From assembly GCA_963169195.1 (NCBI GenBank), contig CAUJDN010000014.1:1-64000 (forward strand): a DNA stretch of 64,000 bases. Direction: 5' to 3'. The notes under the pieces were generated by a model. The model was not told the DNA's origin. It searched no databases and saw nothing but the letters and a program-made list of their open reading frames with translations. The position numbers were made by a program, and so were the translations under genes. Positions 1 to 6,309 of this stretch are shown one piece after another (positions within the stretch are counted from its first letter, which is position 1; each line of letters starts with the position of its first letter). Source of the stretch: Acidobacteriota bacterium. GTDB lineage: Bacteria > Acidobacteriota > Vicinamibacteria > Vicinamibacterales > UBA2999.

Positions 1-1026
1 GTGGGGCGCGGGCCACGCGCGCACGACATCGAGGATGGCACGGTCGCCTTCGCGATGGGCGATGCCCAGCGCCGCCGCATCGGATCGCCCGCCCGACGCG
101 TCGTAGTAGGCCACGTGCCCGCCACACGGCGCCCGCTCCCGCACGCTGGCCTCGACGACGGCATCGAGGGTCTCGGGATCGAGCAGTGTGGTCAGCCCCG
201 CCCGAAACTCGCCCAGCACTTCGGAGCGATACGCCTCCGGGTCGTCCTGCGCCATCCGCGCGAGGTAGTCCGCCGGCAGCGTCGGATTCATCGCCGGGGC
301 GCTGGCCTGCCACACGAGCGTCGTCGCGTCGTCACAGCCATAGTGCCGGCGATGCAGTTCCCAGAGCGCCCCGGACTGGCCGTAGGGCGATGACAGCACG
401 ATCACCTTGCCGCCCGTCGTCGCGGTCCGCCCCCGCGCCGCCCGCAGCATCTCGATGTCCGTCGGTCGGCCGTCGGTCGCCGTGAAGTAGGCCAACTCGT
501 CGATGACCACGACGCACGCCCGCAGCCCCCGCACCGCCGCGGGCCGACACGGGTAAGCCGCGATGGTCACGCCCCGCGCCAACTCGATGCTGTCCGTCGT
601 CTCGCTCACGACTTCGGCACGACAGGAGGGGACCGCCGCGAAGGGCTCGCGCACGTAGCGCAGCAGCGTCCGGAGGGCGCTGCGCTGGTCCTGTGCGATG
701 AGCAGGGCATGCGTGCCGGGTGCGCCGCGCAGCGCCTCATAGGCCGCGAGCGCGGCCGACACGCGCGTCTTGCCCGACTGGACGCCCACGATGGCCACGG
801 CCTCGGGATACCCGCCCGCAGGCGGGTCATACGTCGTCCGGCCGGTGTGCTGCTGCCACAGCGCCAGCGCGTCGGCCTCGGACACGCCGACCACATCGAG
901 GGCGGCGAACGGCAGGCCGTAGACGGCGGCGAGATACACGAGCCAGGGGCGCCACGTCGCCAGCGACGCGAAGCAGGGCAGGGCGCCGAGTAGGCCGGGG
1001 TGGGCCAGCGCCTCAATGATGGTCAT
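1..1026 (-). CDS. Phage terminase large subunit (partial, C-terminus beyond left edge)
   Basis: This is the ATPase-nuclease motor that packages phage DNA into the prohead. The minus frame is open from an ATG at 1026 to the window edge (342 codons). It shows a Walker A-like GVQSGKT near residue 90, a Walker B strand ending in VVVIDELAYF near residue 190, a coupling-type segment VIVLSSPYGQSG, and the start of the RNase H-like nuclease domain with YYDASGG. The ATG overlaps the upstream stop as ATGA, so translation is probably coupled. The C-terminal nuclease residues are not visible. The family call rests on motif order. Confidence 0.85.
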   Translation of the reverse strand, partial: MTIIEALAHPGLLGALPCFASLATWRPWLVYLAAVYGLPFAALDVVGVSEADALALWQQHTGRTTYDPPAGGYPEAVAIVGVQSGKTRVSAALAAYEALRGAPGTHALLIAQDQRSALRTLLRYVREPFAAVPSCRAEVVSETTDSIELARGVTIAAYPCRPAAVRGLRACVVVIDELAYFTATDGRPTDIEMLRAARGRTATTGGKVIVLSSPYGQSGALWELHRRHYGCDDATTLVWQASAPAMNPTLPADYLARMAQDDPEAYRSEVLGEFRAGLTTLLDPETLDAVVEASVRERAPCGGHVAYYDASGGRSDAAALGIAHREGDRAILDVVRAWPAPH

Positions 1027-1685
1027 CGGTCGTCACCCCGGCCCGCGAGCAGATCGGACGCGGTCGTGACGGGCGTGGGCGGGCGGTCGGTGCCGAGCAG
1101 CGCGGCGAGGCGGGTCTGCCGGTCCACGATGGACAGGTAGGCCGTCAGCAGCGCCCGCGTCCGGCCCTTGCCAGTCAACGGGCCTTCGGCGGCCAGTCGC
1201 CCGCCGAGATAGTTCCGGACGGCGGCCAGCTCGATGAAGGCATCGGCCAGCTCCGTCTTGATGATGCCGATGTTGGCCAACTCGCGATGGAGCGCCTGAC
1301 GCCGCTCGGCCAGGAGCGCCATGGTCCCCGTGGCGGCGCCGGACCGGACATGCCGCGAGTCCAGTCCGTGCGTCAGGGCCGGCCCCGGCTGGCCCGCCGC
1401 ATGGCCCGGCGCGAACCGGCCATTCCGACGGCGCCCTGACGGCAGGATTTCGCTCGATGGCGTCTCTGGGGCCGCGCGCGGGGTGACAGGCGAGTGACAG
1501 TCCGTCGTGAATCGCTGAATTTGCTCGGGAACGTGCGCGACGTCTGGGCGTGACAGGTTCGCCAAACCTCCATCCCCGGTTGCCGCCGGTTCCGCATCAG
1601 CCGGGGCGGTCGCACCATCCATCTCTTGCGCGCATCCATCAGCCATCATGTATCGCTCGTCGAGGTGAGGCATCGTCCCGGTCAT
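1023..1685 (-). CDS. Putative terminase small subunit / phage packaging protein
   Basis: A 220-aa protein sits directly before the large terminase, where small terminases normally lie. It contains RRRNGRFAPGHAAGQPGP, the basic NG-F-GN/H-G motif common near the start of small terminases and related phage proteins. A helical C-terminal part follows (LAERRQALHRELANIG onward). The ATG at 1685 overlaps the upstream zinc-ribbon stop (ATGA), and its own stop overlaps the terminase start. A longer in-frame start at 1781 exists but breaks this pattern. The first ~100 residues are poor in recognisable motifs. They include the stretch at 1564-1581 that matches the tRNA-Cys remnant at 5414-5431. The role is inferred from position and motif. 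Confidence 0.65.
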   Translation of the reverse strand: MTGTMPHLDERYMMADGCAQEMDGATAPADAEPAATGDGGLANLSRPDVAHVPEQIQRFTTDCHSPVTPRAAPETPSSEILPSGRRRNGRFAPGHAAGQPGPALTHGLDSRHVRSGAATGTMALLAERRQALHRELANIGIIKTELADAFIELAAVRNYLGGRLAAEGPLTGKGRTRALLTAYLSIVDRQTRLAALLGTDRPPTPVTTASDLLAGRGDDR

Positions 1686-1855
1686 CGGCCGCGCCGGAGG
1701 GGCCGACACGCCCGCCCGCGCGGATCGGCGCGCCCCGCGCGACGCTGGCGCCGCACGAAGGTGCGCCCGCAACAGGGACACACCCAGCGACCGGGGCCGA
1801 CGGGCTCAGGCGGCAGGGTGCTGTCGCAGTAGGGACAGCCATCCGGGGCGCTCAT
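1682..1855 (-). CDS. Small zinc-ribbon protein
   Basis: A 57-aa basic protein with two CxxC pairs (CPYC near residue 8 and CPCC near residue 28), followed by an Arg-rich tail. This is the layout of a rubredoxin-like zinc ribbon. Both ends overlap neighbours as ATGA (1852-1855 and 1682-1685), which fixes the start and places it inside the packaging operon. Small zinc ribbons are common in phage packaging regions, but the function is not known. The frame and overlaps are seen directly; zinc binding is inferred from the cysteines. Confidence 0.7.
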   Translation of the reverse strand: MSAPDGCPYCDSTLPPEPVGPGRWVCPCCGRTFVRRQRRAGRADPRGRACRPLRRGR

Positions 1856-2178
1856 CGTTCGGTCCGGGTATAGGCTTCCGACGCCCATTCCCACGCCGCC
1901 TTGGCGTGCATCGCCGCGGTCCACGCGTGGTTTTCGGTTTCCATCTCCAACTCGATGCGCGCGGCCTCGTCGTCCGTCAGCGGTGTCGCCGCGCGCGGGG
2001 CGGCTGGCGGCAGGGCGTCCAGGGCACGCAGCGGGGCGCGGAGGGCCTGCAAGGCCTGGACGGCGAGCGTCGCCGCCGCGAGTGCCCGTTCCACCACCTC
2101 CGCCACCGGCAGCCCGCTCATCCTCACCTCCACCAGCTTCACATCCGCCAGGTCCAGCACCGGTCCGTCATCCGCCAT
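1852..2178 (-). CDS. Hypothetical phage protein, first gene of packaging operon
   Basis: A 108-aa acidic, Ala-rich helical protein with no recognised domain. The ATG at 2178 is preceded by GGAGGACACC, a strong Shine-Dalgarno at normal spacing. It is preferred over the ATG at 2202 and the longer frame reaching 2535. The stop overlaps the zinc-ribbon start (ATGA). The residues after the start (PVLDLADVKLVEVRMSG) look structured, and the middle is a run of Ala/Leu helix. The position suggests a packaging accessory role, which is inference only. Confidence 0.6.
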   Translation of the reverse strand: MADDGPVLDLADVKLVEVRMSGLPVAEVVERALAAATLAVQALQALRAPLRALDALPPAAPRAATPLTDDEAARIELEMETENHAWTAAMHAKAAWEWASEAYTRTER

Positions 2179-2852
2179 GGTGTCCTCCGATCCCGTGGTC
2201 ATCCCGTCATCCACCCATCCATCAGCCCGCACACCCCACCGACGATCCCCAGGTCCCACCGTCGCCGGCATCCATCCCGTCCCCATCGCTGGCTTCGAGC
2301 CGCCCCAGCACCGCGCCGCAGTCAACGCCGTGAGCCGGGGGCGCCGGAGCCCGGAGGGGCAGAGGTCCCCTACCCATCGGGTGATGGGGGAACCGTGCCA
2401 GTGCCCACGTGGGATGAGCCGTACGGCCCGTCGCCCGTCGGATGGCCCGATGGACGCGTGACGACACGCCATCGGTTGGCCAGACTGTCGTGGGCGTCGC
2501 ACGCCCTCCCTACCGCGCTCTGGCCTGCGGCCCACGCTGCTCGCTGGGGTACGTCCGGGTCGCGAGCTGGATCATGTCGCGCGGCCCCCGCGGTCCTCCC
2601 GCTGGCCGAGCCGACCATCCTTTGCGGGCTGTGTTAGCCTACGCAGGTCGATGGTCCAACCTCGCTGGTGAAACCCGACAACTGGCCCGATGGGGTGCCC
2701 GCCCCGTCGGGCCGCTTCAGATCATCCCGTCACCCTTGTCCTCTCTCGCGTGATCGATCAGGAGCGCGGCGCTCGACGGCGATGCGCGCGAGATCCAACA
2801 GGCCGACGGCATCGAGTACCAGACGCTTCCCGAGATCGGAAATCGGATGGAC
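2179..2852. other. Non-coding stretch of the prophage
   Basis: No convincing gene is seen in these 674 bases. The open frames here have high-GC shadow composition (Arg/Pro/Ala rich on both strands). The stretch must hold the promoter of the packaging operon near its left end and the 3' end of the HTH transcript near its right end. A strong hairpin lies at 2684-2713. Directly after the HTH stop, the same frame continues for about 40 more coding-looking codons, but no start codon was found for it. Confidence 0.5.
2684..2713 (-). terminator. Strong hairpin downstream of the HTH gene
   Basis: Two 12-base arms (2684-2695 and 2702-2713) pair over their full length with one G-T wobble around a six-base loop. 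It lies about 140 bases beyond the stop of the leftward HTH gene and upstream of the packaging operon. No T tract follows on either strand, so intrinsic termination is uncertain. It could equally be a processing site or an operator. Confidence 0.45.
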
Positions 2853-3203
2853 TCATGGGTTCCTCTCGTGGTGTTGAAGGGGTGTCTGGGTGCGGCTGAT
2901 GTCCCGCCCGCGGGACAAATCCCCAGACCGCCAGCGGGCACACATCGACGCCGACAGGGCCGCATCCGGCGTCTGCGGCGTCTCCACGCGATGCCTGGTG
3001 ACGAAGGCGGTCAGGTCGCTGACGGCCAACAGGATGCGACGCGACGACTCGCCGGCCCGGCGCACGGACGGATAGCGCACCGACGGCAGCAGGCCGTCGG
3101 CCACCCACTTGCGCACCTGCGACGCATCCGCCCCGAGCAGCGCCGCGGCCTCATCGACGCCGACGACGAGCGGGGCGAGCGTGTTACGCAGGGGTGTCGC
3201 CAT
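2853..3203 (-). CDS. Helix-turn-helix DNA-binding protein (MerR/excisionase-like)
   Basis: A 116-aa protein with an N-terminal winged-helix reading VDEAAALLGADASQVRKWV, then GLLPSVRYP and a strand ending LLAVSDLTAF. This is the pattern of helix_turn_helix_17/excisionase-type domains (residues ~10-62). The C-terminal half is unstructured. The ATG at 3203 lies 20 bases inside the upstream ribbon-helix-helix gene, so the two are cotranslated. Near the integrase and divergent from it, the protein could direct excision or repress phage genes. Which role applies cannot be told from sequence. Confidence 0.7.
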   Translation of the reverse strand: MATPLRNTLAPLVVGVDEAAALLGADASQVRKWVADGLLPSVRYPSVRRAGESSRRILLAVSDLTAFVTRHRVETPQTPDAALSASMCARWRSGDLSRGRDISRTQTPLQHHERNP

Positions 3204-3372
3204 CGGTGGGACTCGGCTCGGCGGGGGCGTCCGTCTGCGGCGCCAGCTTGTCGCGGATGAGCCTGCGCACGTAGGCCGAGACACACCGCTCGTCCTCACG
3301 GGCCGCACGCTTCAGGGCCTTCGCGAGGTCCGGCCCAACCTTGACGCCGATGTAGGTGGGATAACGCGCCAT
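3184..3372 (-). CDS. Ribbon-helix-helix protein (Arc/CopG type)
   Basis: A 62-aa protein beginning with a short beta strand (YPTYIGVKV) and two helices (DLAKALKRAAREDER, VSAYVRRLIRDKL), followed by an acidic Pro-rich tail. This matches the ribbon-helix-helix fold of Arc/MetJ/CopG repressors. It is the first gene of a leftward pair with the HTH protein. A near-perfect palindrome at 3374-3388 abuts its ATG. It probably acts as repressor of its own operon and perhaps of the divergent zinc-finger/integrase operon. Confidence 0.75.
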   Translation of the reverse strand: MARYPTYIGVKVGPDLAKALKRAAREDERCVSAYVRRLIRDKLAPQTDAPAEPSPTDGDTPA

Positions 3373-3373
3373 G

Positions 3374-3388
3374 CCGGCATGATGCCGG
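3374..3388. promoter_or_regulatory. Palindromic operator candidate between divergent operons
   Basis: Perfect 7-base arms (CCGGCAT/ATGCCGG) around one central base lie immediately upstream of the ribbon-helix-helix start. The intergenic region 3373-3488 separates divergent operons and also holds two direct copies of TTCCGTTAG (3437-3445 and 3474-3482). It is a plausible control point for the lysogeny/integration switch. The symmetry is seen directly; repressor binding is inferred. Confidence 0.5.
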
Positions 3389-3488
3389 AGTCGCGCGGCT
3401 TCCGAAACTCCCAGAAAGTCTCGAAATAGCGACCAGTTCCGTTAGGGCTCTCGTGTGGTAAAACGGTGTATCATTCCGTTAGCCCGTC

Positions 3489-4139
3489 ATGGCAATGACC
3501 GCACCAGCCCGACTCGCATTGCTGCTCTCATGGTTAAACGGCGTGCCGCTGCCAGAGGCCACCGTGCGGCGCCGACTGCGGATGTTCGTCGAGTCATTCG
3601 ATGGCTCCGCGAACGCCGCGCACGTACGCACGCATGCTGGGGCCGGGTTCGCCGAGATTACGAGCTGTTCGGCGGCGACGCTGACGCGGATGCACCGACG
3701 CCTTTGCGCGGTGCTCGATGGTGGCTTCGTGCCGTCGGGCACGGCGCCGCATGGGCCGTGGCCGCACTTCGAGCGGTTTACCGGGATTCAGTTCAGCGTG
3801 CTGCGGATGGACCGGGGCGACAGCGCGCCGAAGCGCAGCCGCACGCGCGCGGCCACCCGTGCGGCGCTGCTCGCGGCCGGCCGCTACCGGCTGCTGGTGG
3901 ACACAACGCGCGAGCGGGGCACGCTGAGCGATCTGGTGACGTGGCTGACGCTGGCCTTGCTGACCGCGCCCGGCATGGTGGTCGTGTCGCGCTGCCCGGC
4001 GCCAGCGCCGGGAGACTGGACGCGGCGCTGTCATCGGTTGGTGGTCGCCCGCGGCCAGGGGCGCCCACGCCAGTACTGTTCCGTGGCCTGCCGCGTGCGG
4101 ACGCACGCCGCCGGCCGCGCACGCGAAAGGGGGCTGTGA
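3489..4139 (+). CDS. Zinc-finger protein (CGNR-like) upstream of integrase
   Basis: A 216-aa protein whose C-terminus (residues ~166-205) has paired cysteines arranged as RCPAPAPGDWTRRC then GRPRQYCSVACR. This resembles the CGNR zinc finger of bacterial stress regulators, although the CGNR tetrapeptide itself is replaced by ACRVR. The N-terminal 150 residues look helical. The stop overlaps the integrase start by one base (TGATG), so the two form one operon. The putative promoter lies in 3373-3488. It may regulate the element or assist integration. The function is not established. Confidence 0.65.
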   Translation: MAMTAPARLALLLSWLNGVPLPEATVRRRLRMFVESFDGSANAAHVRTHAGAGFAEITSCSAATLTRMHRRLCAVLDGGFVPSGTAPHGPWPHFERFTGIQFSVLRMDRGDSAPKRSRTRAATRAALLAAGRYRLLVDTTRERGTLSDLVTWLTLALLTAPGMVVVSRCPAPAPGDWTRRCHRLVVARGQGRPRQYCSVACRVRTHAAGRARERGL

Positions 4140-5266
4140 TGGGATGCGTCTATCGCCGCGGGAAGGTCTGGTGGGTGAAGTATGCGCGCGCCGGGAAGGC
4201 GTACTACGAAAGCAGCGACAGCCAGCGGAAAGGCGACGCGATTGACTTGCTCCGACGACGAGAAGGGCGCATCGCCGAGGGCCAGCCAGTCATGCCGAAG
4301 GCGGGGAAGGTGACGTTCGACGACGCCGCGGCGGACCTGCTCACCGACTACCAGGTGAACGGCCGGAAGTCCGTCGCTGTCGTGACGCGCCGGGTCCGCA
4401 AGCACCTGACCCCGTACTTCACGGGCCTGCGGCTGGCCGACCTGACAACGCCGCTGGTGCAGCGGTACGTCGCGCATCGGCAGCAGCAAGGCGTTGTCGC
4501 CGTGCGGGGGCCGCGGGCCGGCCAGCGCATCGGGGATGTGTCCCCGGCCGAGATCAATCGCGAGTTGGCCATTCTGAAGCGCATGGTGCGCCTCCAAGTG
4601 CAGGCTGGGCTGATGTTCCACGTACCCCACATTCCGCTCCTGGCCGAGCACAACGCCCGACAGGGATTCTTCGAGCCGGCGCAACTCGACGCTGTCTGTC
4701 GGCACTTGCCGCCGGCCATCGTGCCCGTCATCCGGTTCGCCGCCATCACGGGCTGGCGCATCGCATCAGAGGTCCTGCCGCTCGAATGGCGTAACGTCGA
4801 TTTCGCGGCTGGAGAAGTCCGGTTGGACGTGGGCACCACCAAGAACGGCGAAGGCCGCGTGTTCCCGATGACGAGTGAGCTGCGCACCCTGTTGAGCGAC
4901 CTGCACGCGGCGCATGTGGCGCGGGCGAAGGCCGGCCAGATCGTGCCGTGGGTGTTCGTGCGGATGGTCGCGAACGGCCGGGGCGGGGCCGTGGAACCGC
5001 GGCGGATCACGACCTTCACGAAGGCGTGGAGAGCCGCCACGCGCGCGGCCGGGTGTCCAGGGCGGGTCCCGCACGACTTGCGCCGCACGGCGATTCGCAC
5101 GTTCGTGCGCCGCGGCATCTCGGACCCGGTCGCGATGCGCCTGAGCGGCCACAAGACGCGGTCGGTGTTCGACCGGTACAACATCACCAGCGCGGCCGAC
5201 CTGGCCGACGCCGCGCTGAAGCTGGACGCCGGGCGCGCGGAGGGCCGGACCCGCGCAGAGGGCTGA
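4139..5266 (+). CDS. Tyrosine recombinase / phage integrase
   Basis: A 375-aa site-specific recombinase. It has an N-terminal arm-binding region (YRRGKVWWVKY), a core-binding SAM-like domain (~60-165), and a catalytic domain with R207 (TGWRIASE), K235 (TKNGEGR), H312 and R315 (HDLRR), H338 (SGHKT) and nucleophile Y347 (DRYN). All catalytic residues are present, so it is probably active. The ATG at 4139 overlaps the stop of the zinc-finger gene. The same frame is open upstream to 3455, but that part is antisense-like shadow. Arm-type repeats and an orphan tRNA 3' end lie within 190 bases downstream, as expected for tRNA integration. Confidence 0.95.
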   Translation: MGCVYRRGKVWWVKYARAGKAYYESSDSQRKGDAIDLLRRREGRIAEGQPVMPKAGKVTFDDAAADLLTDYQVNGRKSVAVVTRRVRKHLTPYFTGLRLADLTTPLVQRYVAHRQQQGVVAVRGPRAGQRIGDVSPAEINRELAILKRMVRLQVQAGLMFHVPHIPLLAEHNARQGFFEPAQLDAVCRHLPPAIVPVIRFAAITGWRIASEVLPLEWRNVDFAAGEVRLDVGTTKNGEGRVFPMTSELRTLLSDLHAAHVARAKAGQIVPWVFVRMVANGRGGAVEPRRITTFTKAWRAATRAAGCPGRVPHDLRRTAIRTFVRRGISDPVAMRLSGHKTRSVFDRYNITSAADLADAALKLDAGRAEGRTRAEG

Positions 5267-5281
5267 GCCCACACCGGGTCG

Positions 5282-5342
5282 GACTGTCACCAGACTGTCA
5301 CCACGCGCGCCAAATCTGGTCCTATCTGGTCGCAACTGGTCG
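5282..5342 (+). repeat. Candidate integrase arm-binding repeats
   Basis: GACTGTCACCA occurs twice in perfect tandem (5282-5303). CTGGTC occurs three times (5316, 5326, 5336), spaced about one helical turn apart. They lie between the integrase stop and the tRNA remnant, where P-arm sites of tyrosine recombinases sit. The last copy, AACTGGTCG, recurs inverted at 3430-3438 in the divergent promoter region. Binding is inferred. Confidence 0.45.
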
Positions 5343-5408
5343 GAAGTGATCGACGACATCAGGCCGGAAATCGTCGGATTCGCTCGGGATTCGGAGTGCC
5401 GTCTGGAA

Positions 5409-5452
5409 CTGCAAAACCTCCATCCCCGGTTCAAATCCGGGCGGCGCCTCCA
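5409..5452 (+). repeat. Attachment site: orphan 3' half of a tRNA-Cys
   Basis: The segment reads as a tRNA 3' half: anticodon loop with GCA, a T-arm (CCCGG TTCAAAT CCGGG), a seven-base acceptor strand CGGCGCC, discriminator T as usual for tRNA-Cys, and encoded CCA. The 5' flank cannot complete the anticodon stem or cloverleaf. It is therefore the duplicated 3' end left at one junction by integration into tRNA-Cys. The intact gene should lie beyond the left edge. An 18-base piece of it recurs at 1564-1581. Confidence 0.8.
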
Positions 5453-5730
5453 ACTTCTTCCTGAGCAGCGACGGGCGCCGGCCTCGTTTGACAGCAGATT
5501 CTCGAGTACGGCCGTGCCCGCGTATCACCCCAGGATCTGTGATCGCGGTCCAGGGTGTCTCCGCGAATCTGTGCAATCTGAGGCATCGGCGTCCCTCCGC
5601 GGCGCCGGTGTTCCGCCGGCGGCCCCAGGTACCGTATACTTCGGCGTCCCCCTCCCGAAGGCCTGCCGGCGTCTCTCCGCGTCCCCCTCCGCGGCAGGTT
5701 CTGCCGTTCTCCGTTGTCGGGGGTGCTGCG

Positions 5731-5955
5731 TTGACCTACTGGATTGAATTCAAGAACACCATCCTGCCGTGGCTGCTCGCGGCCGGTGTCGTCACGTTCC
5801 TCGTGCACGAGCACCGTCGCACCACCGAGGCGCTGCTCGGCGCCAACGAGCGACTCGCCTCGGCCGTCGAGGAGCAGGGCAGGGCGCTCGAAGGGGTGCG
5901 CCAGCTCCTGGCGTCGCAGGGGTATACGCTCCCCCCTCCAACCGCTCCGCAGTAG
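5731..5955 (+). CDS. Small holin-like membrane protein
   Basis: A 74-aa protein with a TTG start at 5731 preceded by a GGGGG-rich ribosome-binding region. It has an N-terminal hydrophobic segment (ILPWLLAAGVVTFLV, residues ~11-25) and then a charged coiled-coil stretch (EALLGANERLASAVEEQGRALEGV). It precedes a peptidase with endolysin features. One membrane span plus a coiled tail fits a small holin or spanin-like protein. No family signature is present, so the call rests on topology and context. A longer frame back to 5488 has shadow composition. Confidence 0.45.
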   Translation: MTYWIEFKNTILPWLLAAGVVTFLVHEHRRTTEALLGANERLASAVEEQGRALEGVRQLLASQGYTLPPPTAPQ

Positions 5956-5975
5956 TCCGCGGCCTGCGTGAGCAT

Positions 5976-6272
5976 GTGCGGTTGACATCGCGGATGGCGT
6001 TGCGGATGTTCGACCTCGCGGATATCTGGGCCACACGGACCGGCAACGAGGTGCGCCTCGTGTCGGCCAACGACCACGTGCACGCCCGGAAGTCGATGCA
6101 CTACGCGGGCCTGGCCATCGATCTGCACAGCTCTGATCTGGATGGACTGGCGGCAGTCATGCGGCGCCTCGGCTTTCGCGTGCTCTGGCGCGTGCCAGGC
6201 CACTCTCGCCACGTGCACGTCGAGTGGGCGGGTGGTGTCACCGGACCTGAAGCCGCCCTGACGGCACCCTGA
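5976..6272 (+). CDS. M15-type peptidase (endolysin-like D-Ala-D-Ala carboxypeptidase)
   Basis: A 98-aa zinc peptidase core. SMHYAGLAIDLH carries the S-x-H-x-x-G-x-A-x-D metal-binding motif (His and Asp ligands), and GHSRHVHVEW carries the C-terminal HxH. This is the VanY/Peptidase_M15 pattern found in phage endolysins. Start choice is uncertain: GTG 5976 is used, and ATG 5994 or CTG 5964 are alternatives. It follows the holin-like gene by 20 bases. The pair lies just outside the tRNA boundary and may be a relic of an earlier prophage. Confidence 0.65.
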   Translation: MRLTSRMALRMFDLADIWATRTGNEVRLVSANDHVHARKSMHYAGLAIDLHSSDLDGLAAVMRRLGFRVLWRVPGHSRHVHVEWAGGVTGPEAALTAP

Positions 6273-6309
6273 GAAGGAGACGACGGCGCTCATCGCGCGA
6301 GACACCGCC

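Noticed and set aside
2742..2852. Small gene after the HTH protein reading SDLGKRLVLDAVGLLDLARIAVERRAPD
   Set aside because: The composition looks coding, but the frame has no start codon after the HTH stop. It may be a former extension of the HTH gene, but that cannot be supported.
3455..4138. N-terminal extension of the integrase back to 3455
   Set aside because: Arg/Ala-rich shadow composition. It fully overlaps the zinc-finger gene, whose cysteine motif and TGATG coupling favour the frame starting at 3489.
5409..5452. A complete tRNA gene
   Set aside because: The bases upstream cannot form the 5' acceptor strand, the D-arm or the anticodon stem, so only the 3' half is present.
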